Shown: positions 5,158 to 12,673, counted from the first letter of the stretch. The stretch is DNA of 13,436 bases from Victivallales bacterium (GCA_030634125.1 DAOWBJ010000012.1:1-13436), one strand, 5' to 3'. Numbers and translations: made by a program. Notes: generated from the letters alone by a model not told the origin.

Positions 5158-5159
5158 GA

Positions 5160-5652
5160 TTATTTATTTCTCCTGTTTGCAATAATGTTTTTCATTTTGG
5201 CGGCGGCGCGTACAGCACTGAGGCGTTCAAAAAAAAATTCGTGCGTGTTTTGTAACATTCCGCGCATCTTTCTCAAGCGTTAACTGCCTGATTCCCGGCA
5301 AACAACAAATAACATATAAAATCTTATTTTTTTGATATTGCCATGCGTGCCGCAATTCGTGCACCAAGGTTGATGCTATTACTTCAGGCCAAGTGTCCGG
5401 CATGCCAGTGATTAACGGTTGTTCGTTTGGCATTAAAAAGACTTTACGTCCCAGCCATGGGACATAAGCACCCATGATACCACGTTCGGCGGTCATCGCG
5501 TCGCACCATTTTATTTCGAACTGATGAAACGGTATTTCACCAATCCACTGCCCTTGTCGGGAATGTGAGTACGTTTCCAGTAATTCATGGAATTGTTTTT
5601 CCTGATCTTTTGTTAAGGATCTGTTTTTCAGCAATGAAAATGTATTAAACAC
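5160..5652 (-). pseudogene. Zinc metallopeptidase (HExxH), apparently frameshifted near its 3' end
   Basis: The uninterrupted frame is 141 codons (5227-5652), starting at GTG 5652 with GGAGG seven bases upstream. It contains VHELRHAWQ with H98, E99 and H102. E127 in RQLTLEKDA is a plausible third ligand, making it gluzincin-like; it is probably a phage-encoded peptidase of the lysis region. The frame hits a stop right after a run of nine T (minus strand; 5230-5238). With eight T it would read on as ERLSAVRAAAKMKNIIANRR and stop at 5160-5162, two bases before the next gene's ATG. Coding therefore seems to continue, so the extra T is a mutation, a slippage site or a sequencing error. The catalytic core is intact either way, so the protein may still work. 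Confidence 0.68.
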
Positions 5653-5654
5653 TT

Positions 5655-6152
5655 TTAAGCCTCCGCAGGTAAATACTGAATGAGTTTAGCCAGTTCGATA
5701 TAAGTATCCATGTGCGGAGTATCGGAACCGAGGAACTCCATGTTTGTCACAATCGCGTCATAGATAGCTTTACACTGGAGTGCATAGGCGGTTTTATCGG
5801 TGATAGTTTCTGATGTCTGGATAGCGGCGTTAATGTCATCTATTGAGGAATCATAGCCTAATGATAAACCATCCAGCAGACCTTTGTATTCACGGACACG
5901 TGTTTCCAAATCAGGATTCGCGGCATACATGGCGGCGTAATGAGCGGTATCGATTTGCGTTTGCGTATAACCGACACGCTCTAAATTCAGTTCGGCTAAT
6001 TTAGCGTCATCAACAAGCACTCCGTCCACATACAGCGGTACTTTTGATTGTTGAACAACCTGAATTTCACGCTCGATAAACGCAGTCCTGATATCCATTT
6101 CCTGATCATTGTTTAAGTCTTTTAATTTCCAAAGTACGATTTCTTCACTCAT
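5655..6152 (-). CDS. Phage protein of unknown function downstream of the tail fibres
   Basis: The 165-residue product is acidic and largely helical, with no motif I recognise. Residues 1-30 (WKLKDLNNDQEMDIRTAFIEREIQ) form a charged helix. The middle contains a short PLYVDGVLVDD hairpin and repeated tyrosine/alanine helices (TAHYAAMYAANPDLETRVREY). The end, DTYIELAKLIQYLPAEA, is another helix. The ATG at 6152 has a GAGG about six bases upstream. The stop is two bases before the metallopeptidase GTG, whose GGAGG lies in this gene's last codons. Placement between the fibre genes and the lysis cluster suggests a small tail or accessory protein. Confidence 0.65.
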   Translation of the reverse strand: MSEEIVLWKLKDLNNDQEMDIRTAFIEREIQVVQQSKVPLYVDGVLVDDAKLAELNLERVGYTQTQIDTAHYAAMYAANPDLETRVREYKGLLDGLSLGYDSSIDDINAAIQTSETITDKTAYALQCKAIYDAIVTNMEFLGSDTPHMDTYIELAKLIQYLPAEA

Positions 6153-6169
6153 TTTGTTACCTCATGTTT

Positions 6170-6219
6170 TTAAGAGTTAAGGGTTAAGATGCCGGTCTGG
6201 CGACCAGCGCTCCCAGCTT
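6170..6219. repeat. TTAAGGG-type heptamers with an adjoining palindromic repeat
   Basis: TTAAGAG, TTAAGGG and TTAAGAT (6170-6190) are three heptamer units in the gap after the large fibre gene. They adjoin a GC-rich segment (about 6191-6219) holding the small hairpin GGTC-TGGC-GACC. The whole intergenic gap apart from the Shine-Dalgarno region is made of repeats. Confidence 0.65.
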
Positions 6220-6221
6220 TT

Positions 6222-7934
6222 TTAGGTGTCAACTCGTCCCTCGTTAGTAAAGGCAGATTCGACTATAATTTCATTATCATATTTTGCTATGCGAAGTACA
6301 ACATACCCGCTGGTAGTCATATCAGGGAAGCCACCCATTTCGCCAAGTATAGGAACTGTCGCGATAATCGGCAGCCATGCGGCAGGCCATACAATTCTGC
6401 CGGCTCCCGCGTATATTATTAATTCGCCACTGTCTCCGTCTTCCCAGTTATCACAAGAGAATGTAATTTGCCCGGTGCCGGTGGGAGTTATTTTCCATCT
6501 GCCGTAATAATCATGATCGAGAGGTACATTGAGAACTGTACCTGAATCATTATTGACGGTTTGAGTTTTGCAGGCACTTAACAAATGCCCCAGGTATTTA
6601 GTCATAAACGCAAGCTGGCTGATATACTGTTTTTCGCCGTCCGAATCCACGCCGTTGCCGTCTGGATCGTTTGCCGGATTATAGAGCGGATTGGTGATTT
6701 TACGACGGGAATAAACCTCAAACGCATTGCGAGGATTATTGAGTTCTCCACCTCCGACAATGAACGCTCCCTCGTTTTCCGGGGAATCATCAAGATAAGC
6801 ATCGCGCCCTAACATGACAGCGTGCTTAGCTCGGTTGGTCAAGCGATAGCCGCAGGTAATTGCATAATCCGCATTGACTTCATTTAATGTTCCGCTGATA
6901 TTTGCTTGTCGCGGCTTTTCTGTTATGGTACTGCCGTCATCCGCAATCCTTGTTCTTTCAACAGTTTCATTATTATCGCCATTTACCGTGATGTTATCGC
7001 CGATGATAGTATTCATATCGCCATGAATTGAATGCAAATCACCATTTATGTCATTTTGAGCACCATTCACAAAAGTAAACATACCGGAGACTTTATTGCC
7101 AATGCCGCATACGGATAAACTATTGCCTGTAACGATATTTCCATTTCCATAAATCTTAGAAATATCCCCGATTAAAGTATTGCCTACGCCATGAGCGTGA
7201 GAACATAAACCTACGATCATATTATATGAACCGTTTGCGCCTGCTGATTCACCGCTGACAAAGTTGCCTTGTCCCTCTGCTTGAGTAGTGACATCACTGT
7301 CAGGCCATTCGACAACGGCTATCCAGTTTGATGTTTCAATGTCGAATTCAGGGGGAGTTTCACCGCCTGCAGGGTCTGCCAAAACAGCACTTAGAATAAC
7401 ATCAATAGAATTGACAACAGTGCCGTCATCAGGATTATAATTGACTGTGCTTGAGGCGATGGTGTATTTTTGCACTCCCTGCAGCTCAATAACATTCAGG
7501 GCTATATAAATATCCGCGCCATCAATATATTTTTCCGGTTCCAGAGCATAGTCATCTGTCGCTATCAAGGTGATTTTTTTAGTCGCTGAATCATAAGCGG
7601 AAATCCGGGCGGCATAACCGCCTGAAATGTTATCAATTCCAAAAACACTCGCGTCCGGCGAAAGCTTTATGCAATTTCTGCCATGTTCCAAACTTTCGCC
7701 TTCAGCGGTTTTAGTCCAGGTTTCACCGTCCCAGGAATAAACCGCCCAACCGGCGTCGACCGTTGGATCATCGCTGGCGTCTTTAACTTTCGCCGTGGAT
7801 CCTTTTGCACCCGGGGATAAGATCAGCGCGTCACGGTCGATTATTTTTTCACAAATATAATTCGTCGGTTTCTGTATATTGCTCATCCCGGAACCGCCGC
7901 CCTGGGGGACAATCGTCACGCCTCCAATAGCCAT
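6222..7934 (-). CDS. Tail fibre/spike protein with YadA-like beta-roll repeats
   Basis: The 570-residue product looks like a trimeric, phage-borne receptor-binding or adhesin-like protein. The N-terminal glycine-rich leader (MAIGGVTIVPQGGGSG) is followed by a WAVYSWDGETW motif near residue 63. A beta-rich domain extends to about 220. Residues 221-318 hold seven tandem 14-residue repeats of the form G-x-x-N-x-hydrophobic-x-G (for example GNGNIVTGNSLSVC), the pattern of left-handed beta-roll YadA-type heads. After this come AITCGYRLTNRAKHAVMLGRDA and NAFEVYSRR, phrases typical of the region before a fibre's C-terminal tip. The C-terminus (about 475-570) is beta-rich and probably binds the host. 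The ATG at 7934 has AGGAG nine bases upstream. Confidence 0.75.
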   Translation of the reverse strand: MAIGGVTIVPQGGGSGMSNIQKPTNYICEKIIDRDALILSPGAKGSTAKVKDASDDPTVDAGWAVYSWDGETWTKTAEGESLEHGRNCIKLSPDASVFGIDNISGGYAARISAYDSATKKITLIATDDYALEPEKYIDGADIYIALNVIELQGVQKYTIASSTVNYNPDDGTVVNSIDVILSAVLADPAGGETPPEFDIETSNWIAVVEWPDSDVTTQAEGQGNFVSGESAGANGSYNMIVGLCSHAHGVGNTLIGDISKIYGNGNIVTGNSLSVCGIGNKVSGMFTFVNGAQNDINGDLHSIHGDMNTIIGDNITVNGDNNETVERTRIADDGSTITEKPRQANISGTLNEVNADYAITCGYRLTNRAKHAVMLGRDAYLDDSPENEGAFIVGGGELNNPRNAFEVYSRRKITNPLYNPANDPDGNGVDSDGEKQYISQLAFMTKYLGHLLSACKTQTVNNDSGTVLNVPLDHDYYGRWKITPTGTGQITFSCDNWEDGDSGELIIYAGAGRIVWPAAWLPIIATVPILGEMGGFPDMTTSGYVVLRIAKYDNEIIVESAFTNEGRVDT

Positions 7935-7950
7935 AATTAAAATCTCCTAT

Positions 7951-7971
7951 TTAAGTTTTAAGGGTTAAGCA
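7951..7971. repeat. TTAAGGG-type heptamers at a gene junction
   Basis: TTAAGTT, TTAAGGG and TTAAGCA are three heptamer units between two fibre genes. The stop codon of the upstream gene (7958-7960) lies inside the array, so its final residues LNP are encoded by the repeat. Confidence 0.75.
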
Positions 7972-8626
7972 ACTCTATGAGTTCCACTGTTGTTTTTTCT
8001 TGTAAAGCATCGATTTCAATCCAACTTGCTTCAGTACATGCCCGGGCAAACTGAAGTCCTGACAAATACCACGCCTGATGTTCTTCAATATTCGCGATAT
8101 CGTAATATTCGTCAACACATTTTACTCGATGCGGATATGTCAAACTTTCCCGGATGTCGTATTCGGCTTTGTACTCAAATTTGTTCTTATCAGACAACAA
8201 AAACTTTTTGCCGGCAAATTCAAAATTGTTTAAAATTGCAGCTTCTTTTTTCATCTCAATACGAGCCGTCAAAATAGCGATCACTTCCTGTTTTTTGCCG
8301 GTATCGACAACCCAGGCGGATCCACTCCATTTGTGATAAGCTTTGTATTCCAGCAAAGTCCAGCCTTCAGGAATAAGATTGTCCGCGCCGATAAGCTTTT
8401 TTTCTCCGGGATTGCTTGTATTCCAGATTTGATTGCCGCGCTGATTGTCGACCAGTTCCCAGTTTTCGCCGTCCCAGTGATTAGCTGTCCCGGTTGTTTC
8501 GAGAAGCGGAGTTTCAGCAGTTTCATTTTTTCCGCAGCCAAGAAAGTGCCCCGGGTGCAGTGGAAGTTCCTGTGCTTTTCGGGCTCCGTTATAAAAGCCG
8601 AATTGGTCAAAAGAATAATATTTCAT
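7958..8626 (-). CDS. Tail-fibre accessory/assembly-type protein
   Basis: The 222-residue product begins MKYYSFDQFGFYNG. It carries two short aromatic motifs, HWDGENWELVDN (about 49-60) and KWSGSAWVVDTGKK (about 99-112), resembling phage fibre-assembly and DUF4376-type proteins. The C-terminal half contains FEFAGKKFLLSDKNKFEYKAEYDI (about 134-157) and a helical end. It may cap or chaperone the neighbouring fibre or be a minor fibre segment. The ATG at 8626 has AAGGAG seven bases upstream. It lies between a tail-collar fibre gene and the beta-roll fibre gene, which shares its W-x-GE-x-W motif. The C-terminal LNP and the stop lie in a heptamer repeat, so the true end may have been altered. Confidence 0.65.
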   Translation of the reverse strand: MKYYSFDQFGFYNGARKAQELPLHPGHFLGCGKNETAETPLLETTGTANHWDGENWELVDNQRGNQIWNTSNPGEKKLIGADNLIPEGWTLLEYKAYHKWSGSAWVVDTGKKQEVIAILTARIEMKKEAAILNNFEFAGKKFLLSDKNKFEYKAEYDIRESLTYPHRVKCVDEYYDIANIEEHQAWYLSGLQFARACTEASWIEIDALQEKTTVELIELLNP

Positions 8627-8637
8627 GTTTAAGCTCC

Positions 8638-9612
8638 TTAATAATAGATGTATATACGGACGTTTATATTTTTCGGACGGGTTTCACTGCCTATAACACC
8701 AGCAGCATTTACCATTCCGTCATAATTGCTTCCATCATTAGTGTAATATCCTTTATTATCCCAATCCTCGGTATTCCCTGTACCTAAGTAGACATTAGAA
8801 TCTGCTTGACCAAATAAACCTGAATTGCCACCACCAAAAATACTAATATGCTTATGAGCCTCAATAGAATCATCCTGCCTAGTACCGACATTATTACCGC
8901 TTGTTCCGTCCCCGCGATCAGTACGCCCTGCCACGTCCGGATCAATGCCGGCGCCGCCGTCTGTTATGCGCAGAAAATAACCTTTTGCCGGCGGCAGGTA
9001 ACTCCGTCCACCCGGACCGGTGCCGTAAATACCGTTTAAATAAGTGTTCAGTGCATCATAGGCCGCGTCGGCTGGAAGTTCCGAACCGTCGATCCAGAGA
9101 GTGTTGTCCGGTTTTGTATCGGTGAAACTTATCCCGGTCTTGCCGGCAGAATTTATTGTGGATGTAAAATCCTGTTGCCATATTGCCGCCTCGATAACAA
9201 TTTCTGTCAGGTCCTGAATATCTGTATAATTAATCGCGAAATTCTTACAAAGAGTATTCCCAATGTTAAAACCGGCTGTCGCGCGCTTGCTTTGCAACGG
9301 AACATAAGTGACCGCGATCAGCGTATTATGTTCTGTGCAGAACAATCCGATCCAGTTGAAAGAAAAATCTCCGATAGCCGCGTCCAGGACATCGGAATAA
9401 ACCACGGTATTCGGATTAACATATCCAGCCGAAGCAATCACTGATTCCCGGACAATATCGTTTTCAGCTGGTTTGACTTCTGTATCCGGTGGTTCCACGT
9501 CCGGATCCAGTCCGTCGATATTGGCATAGATCATTCTGTCTATTACCAAAGTTTCAACATCAGCCTGAAGCTGCGCTATTAAAGCCAGCCCTGCTGCAGT
9601 AATTTTAGCCAT
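8638..9612 (-). CDS. Tail-collar fibre protein (P2 gpH-like N-terminus)
   Basis: The 324-residue product has the N-terminal phage tail-collar fibre domain (MAKITAAGLALIAQLQADVETLVIDRMIYANI onward, to about 150). That domain anchors the fibre to the baseplate (Phage_tail_fib N family). Signature phrases are FNWIGLFCTEHNTLIAVTYVPLQSKRA. A collar-like region follows with LWIDGSELPADAAYDALNTYL (about 172-192) and GYFLRITDGGAGIDPDVAGRTDRGD (about 210-234). The C-terminal EAHKHI (about 251-256) and ETRPKNINVRIYIYY ending are typical of short tail fibre tips. It is shorter than P2 gpH and likely partners with the following two fibre genes. The ATG at 9612 has GGAG seven bases upstream. Confidence 0.85.
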   Translation of the reverse strand: MAKITAAGLALIAQLQADVETLVIDRMIYANIDGLDPDVEPPDTEVKPAENDIVRESVIASAGYVNPNTVVYSDVLDAAIGDFSFNWIGLFCTEHNTLIAVTYVPLQSKRATAGFNIGNTLCKNFAINYTDIQDLTEIVIEAAIWQQDFTSTINSAGKTGISFTDTKPDNTLWIDGSELPADAAYDALNTYLNGIYGTGPGGRSYLPPAKGYFLRITDGGAGIDPDVAGRTDRGDGTSGNNVGTRQDDSIEAHKHISIFGGGNSGLFGQADSNVYLGTGNTEDWDNKGYYTNDGSNYDGMVNAAGVIGSETRPKNINVRIYIYY

Positions 9613-9635
9613 ATAAAAACTCCGTTTTTTGTGCT

Positions 9636-9656
9636 ACGTGTTAAGTGTTACGATTT
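9636..9656. repeat. Heptamer repeat at the portal 3' end (TACGTGT type)
   Basis: TACGTGT, TAAGTGT and TACGATT are three heptamer units. The portal stop codon (9641-9643) and its last residues lie inside them. Confidence 0.6.
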
Positions 9657-10636
9657 TTTTCTTCGGGGATTTCAAAGTCTTTAAATTTAAAATGCAGTTT
9701 TGGCGGCAGTTTATCATTTAGATCTATGAATGACTGTGCCAAAGCTTTAGTTTCGATACTGTTATAAACATTTTTTACTTTTATCGGATCTCCCAGATTG
9801 CCGGTTCCCTGGGGAACTATTCCCATCAGGATCGGCGGCACTCGATGTGCTTCCCTTACGTCCGCGGCAGATATATTTTTTATGTTCAAAAACTCATCTT
9901 TTTTAGAAAAATCACCTACCGGAATAATCTGAACACCGTCTTTATCGCCTTTCGGAATATGCATATACATTGACTTAAAATTGCCGGCTCCTTTTCCCGC
10001 GGCAATTTTTTCCTTAAGTTCCTTGATTTGTCCCGGATCTATCTTTGCGTCATTCGTGTAAAGGATATATCCCAAGTGCGCGCCGTTGACATAATATTTT
10101 CTCCGGAACAATGTCGCGTCCTGGTTAAGCAAAGCTGACTGCAGTCCGCCAATCCAGTCCGGTACTCCGTAAATTTCCTGCTGTGTATCGTATTCTTTAA
10201 TATGCAGTATCTCGTCCTTATCAAAATCAAAAGTTTCACCTTCAGGAAGAAGTATTCTGAAACCTTTTTTATTTGTCCGGACACGCATATTCAAAGCCGC
10301 GACATGACGTAAACCGGTTGGTCTGTCAAAAGCATTCCGAAGGATTTGCAGATAAGCATTGCCGAAAGTCAAAAAATCAATTCCAAGTGCTTTAAAATCT
10401 CTGATTGACAAAACGCCATTAGAAATAAACGCGTTGGCCAGCATAGCTCGACGCAGTAAAACACAGCTTCCATGATGGCCGTTTGCTCTCCGCATCATTG
10501 ACAAGCCGTTTAAGTCTATCGGCGGAACATAATATTCACTGGTCATATCGGCAAAAACACCCAGGGCGTCCAACATCCTGGAGTTCTGGACCGGTTCCGG
10601 ATCGCCAAAAGTGAAATCTGATTGCTTTTTGCTCAT
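9641..10636 (-). CDS. Q: Phage portal protein, P2 gpQ / PBSX family
   Basis: The 331-residue product aligns by eye with P2 gpQ along its length. Landmarks are FTFGDPEPV near the N-terminus (about 8-16), YYVPPIDLNGL, DFLTFGNAYLQILRN, ATLFRRKYYVNGAHLGYILY (about 174-193), GAGNFKSMYMHIPKGDKDGVQIIPV (about 217-241), and FLNIKNISAADVREAHRVPPILMG. It forms the dodecameric ring at the capsid vertex through which the terminase packages DNA. Length is close to P2 gpQ (344). The ATG at 10636 overlaps the upstream stop (ATGA). In P2 this gene is at the head of the capsid block, but here it lies between a baseplate gene and the tail fibre. The last residues and stop codon come from a heptamer repeat. Confidence 0.93.
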   Translation of the reverse strand: MSKKQSDFTFGDPEPVQNSRMLDALGVFADMTSEYYVPPIDLNGLSMMRRANGHHGSCVLLRRAMLANAFISNGVLSIRDFKALGIDFLTFGNAYLQILRNAFDRPTGLRHVAALNMRVRTNKKGFRILLPEGETFDFDKDEILHIKEYDTQQEIYGVPDWIGGLQSALLNQDATLFRRKYYVNGAHLGYILYTNDAKIDPGQIKELKEKIAAGKGAGNFKSMYMHIPKGDKDGVQIIPVGDFSKKDEFLNIKNISAADVREAHRVPPILMGIVPQGTGNLGDPIKVKNVYNSIETKALAQSFIDLNDKLPPKLHFKFKDFEIPEEKNRNT

Positions 10637-10840
10637 GCTATTGCCTTACTGTTTAAAGTTAAATAGTCAAAATCGAAAATCCGAACTCCCAAGTCCAGAG
10701 GTATTTTTGATTCAAATTCGTATCGCCGGCATGTCCGACCGTACTGACTGATCAATCGCGAAAGCAATTGTCGCAATAAGAGAAAAAACGCTGCCGCTTT
10801 CCCAGAATTTTAAATTTATTCTTTCTCGTTCAATCGTCAT
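10633..10840 (-). pseudogene. Frameshifted small tail gene between J and the portal
   Basis: The ATG at 10840 overlaps the stop of J (ATGA) with GGAGG nearby. The frame begins MTIERERINLKFWESGSVFS but stops at 10712 after 42 codons. A second frame continues to a TGA that overlaps the portal ATG at 10636, coding LLLRQLLSRLISQYGRTCRR and then a segment ending FDFDYLTLNSKAIA. Removing one T from a T6 run in the codons for SVFS joins the frames into a 68-residue protein. The FWE-GSVF start resembles the gpI-like tail protein that follows J in kappa-type phages, but such proteins are about 190 residues, so this seems a truncated or chimeric remnant. It may also be a sequencing error. Confidence 0.6.
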
Positions 10841-12033
10841 GCCGCCTCCGTTACTGTCAGGACTCCGAGAATTGCAATATCAAGGTTTGATTCAATATCA
10901 CCTTGACCCCAGTTAAGAGACGCGATCTCCGAAAAGTAATTATGCAGATCCTGATCCAGTTTTGAAAAACTGAAAGTTGCTGAAGGCCAGGTCTGGGTAA
11001 CATGTTCATCATAATCCGTATTACCTCTAAAAGCGCAGCGGATAAAATTTTCAATTGCTAAAAGCGAAGCCGCGGAGTCCGCGACGTTGTCAACAAAATT
11101 AACCGTGACGGAAACATCATGTGCAATTTGCGGAACTTCCTTTACCACCAGATCATCGCCATGCCCGTGATTCCCGTCAGTTGCGATATAGTCATTAATT
11201 GCCGTCAAAGTAGCAGCTGAAGCCGCGCCGGCATCAAATAAAATATACGCGTCCGCGGATCCCGGTCCACGAGGAATACTATGGTCAAAAAATATCCGGT
11301 CAATCTGGAATCCGGTCTGTTCAGCTATCATCGCTTTATATTTCGCGTCAATATGCCAGTCACCGACCGCGGCGAATTGATTGCGGATCCGCAAACGCAG
11401 TTGTTCATCGTTTTCCTCGTTACTGCCGGCAGTAGTTAAATAATCCGCCTGATTAGTTACTTCAGTTATTCCCGGAACATCTGAATCCATTATCGAGTAA
11501 TAAGATACTGCCAGATTATAAGCGGCACCGGCACTTTCAGCTTCACAGGCAACTTCAAGAGTATTGACATCGACGTCCATGACAGCGTCCGCAATTGTAA
11601 TCAGCCGGTAAATATTCCCATTGATCGGAATAGTCCGGACACGAGTGCCGGCAGGAATTAAAAGCTGTTGTGCGCTGTCGACCCGGGTAAACAAAAGATT
11701 GCCCTGTGCTTTTACTGCTGCGTGGCGTATCAGGTCATAAGCCCAGGCAATTATATCCAGGAACGCGCCTTTAGCTGTTTTAACATAAAAATTCGGCATT
11801 ACATTTTTGATCAAAAATGCGGTAAAATATTGCATCGGTTTAATGATCGCGGCAGAACAAAAACACCAGAACGCCGAATACTTACTCTGATTAGCGATAG
11901 TCAAGTTCGCGTCATCCGCAAGTCCCTGCAGTTCAGCTTTGATCGCGTCATCACCAACCGGCATGCCGGCGTTAGCCAGCGCGTCAGAAAAAATCTGTTC
12001 TTCAGCACTCAAATTGTTTAAATCAAGACTCAT
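10837..12033 (-). CDS. J: Baseplate J-family protein
   Basis: The 398-residue product is a baseplate wedge protein of the gpJ/gp47 family. The N-terminal helical region leads to PNFYVKTAKGAFLDIIAWAYDLIRHAAVKAQG (about 79-110). This is followed by the signature beta segment VRTIPINGNIYRLITIADAVM (about 132-152) and EAESAGAAYNLAVSYY (about 166-181). The DEQLRLRIRNQFAAVGDWHIDAKYKAMI stretch (about 208-235) and later VDNVADSAASLLAIENFIR are also typical. It is longer than P2 gpJ (302) and matches the longer kappa-type relatives. The ATG at 12033 overlaps the DUF2590 stop (ATGA), so the two are coupled, and J's own stop overlaps the next start in the same way. It helps fasten fibres and the spike to the tail end. 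Confidence 0.92.
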   Translation of the reverse strand: MSLDLNNLSAEEQIFSDALANAGMPVGDDAIKAELQGLADDANLTIANQSKYSAFWCFCSAAIIKPMQYFTAFLIKNVMPNFYVKTAKGAFLDIIAWAYDLIRHAAVKAQGNLLFTRVDSAQQLLIPAGTRVRTIPINGNIYRLITIADAVMDVDVNTLEVACEAESAGAAYNLAVSYYSIMDSDVPGITEVTNQADYLTTAGSNEENDEQLRLRIRNQFAAVGDWHIDAKYKAMIAEQTGFQIDRIFFDHSIPRGPGSADAYILFDAGAASAATLTAINDYIATDGNHGHGDDLVVKEVPQIAHDVSVTVNFVDNVADSAASLLAIENFIRCAFRGNTDYDEHVTQTWPSATFSFSKLDQDLHNYFSEIASLNWGQGDIESNLDIAILGVLTVTEAA

Positions 12034-12371
12034 GATGTTAATCCTAAATTTATTGTTCCAAATTCATAGGTTTTTGCTTCCAGTACCCATTTCCCTGCGG
12101 ACGATTTAAAATTATTCGGATCAGCCTTTAACTTGACCGTTCCAGGAATAATCCGATTATCATCTTCAGCCAGCAAAATTATTTTCTGAAGAAGCAGCTG
12201 ACGGCGTTCATCAGAACGTTCCGCAAGCATTTCATGTAAAAAACCGCTTTCCCTGATAGCATGCATTAGATCCTGAACAATAACGTCCTCGTCATAAATA
12301 ATCGCCGCCTGGTTATCTCCATCAATATCCAGATCATCATCTACAATTAAAACATCTTTATAAACCGCCAT
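12030..12371 (-). CDS. DUF2590 baseplate protein (gpW/gp25 role)
   Basis: The 113-residue product matches the DUF2590 family of kappa-type phages. It has N-terminal YKDVLIVDDDLDIDG, central DVIVQDLMHAIRESGFLHEM, the RRQLLLQKIILLAEDDNRIIPGTV stretch, and a C-terminal KWVLEAKTYEFG strand. Proteins of this type take the place of P2 gpW / T4 gp25 in the baseplate and precede J. The ATG at 12371 lies almost directly downstream of an array of TTATCAG heptamers, leaving no visible Shine-Dalgarno. Its stop overlaps the J start codon. Confidence 0.85.
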   Translation of the reverse strand: MAVYKDVLIVDDDLDIDGDNQAAIIYDEDVIVQDLMHAIRESGFLHEMLAERSDERRQLLLQKIILLAEDDNRIIPGTVKLKADPNNFKSSAGKWVLEAKTYEFGTINLGLTS

Positions 12372-12378
12372 TTTTCAG

Positions 12379-12455
12379 TTACCAGTTATCAGTTATCAGT
12401 TATCAGTTATCAGTTATCAGTTATCAGTTATCAGTTATCAGTTATCAGTTATCAG
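12379..12455. repeat. TTATCAG heptamer array (1 variant + 10 perfect units)
   Basis: One TTACCAG (12379-12385) is followed by ten perfect TTATCAG units (12386-12455). The array begins within a few bases of the DUF2590 start codon. Because the unit is seven bases and contains stop triplets on both strands, every frame is closed. The same variant-then-units order occurs in the shorter array at 4200-4234, so the two are related copies. Confidence 0.95.
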
Positions 12456-12467
12456 TTATAATTTTCA

Positions 12468-12508
12468 ACTTTGCCTTTCGCTACGCTCAGGCTCAGCCTG
12501 CGCAAAGT
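12468..12508. repeat. 41-bp stem-loop repeat element
   Basis: Outer arms ACTTTGC (12468-12474) and GCAAAGT (12502-12508) enclose an inner stem, CAGGC-TCA-GCCTG (12488-12500). It sits between the heptamer array and the point where the gpL-like frame ends. It resembles palindromic intergenic repeats seen in many bacteria and may be a MITE- or REP-like unit. Confidence 0.6.
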
Positions 12509-12514
12509 CACTTT

Positions 12515-12673
12515 TCAATGTCTCAAATGAAGATCAACTGTAGACAAAGGCAGAGTCAATGGAACGCGATAAGCATCAAAAAACATCTCACGAGTGATCC
12601 CCGGATAAAAACTCCCGCAATCAAGCATTTTATCTTCAGGATTACTAGTACCCTCGCCCCAGTTAACAGCCAT
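12515..12673 (-). pseudogene. Truncated head-completion gene, gpL-like
   Basis: The ATG at 12673 has AAGGA six bases upstream, and the frame runs 52 codons. It contains GSFYPGITREMFFDAYRV (about 25-42), reminiscent of the N-terminal part of P2-type head-completion protein gpL, which follows gpM in P2. gpL is about 170 residues, so only the first third survives. The frame ends (12515-12517) just where the 41-bp stem-loop and the TTATCAG array begin. This is consistent with loss of the remainder by a repeat-associated deletion or insertion. The gpL identity is suggested by position and this short segment, not by a search. Confidence 0.55.

Noticed and set aside
8638..9100. Diversity-generating retroelement target at the C-terminus of the collar fibre
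   Set aside because: No reverse transcriptase and no near-identical template repeat with adenine-directed differences are visible in the window.
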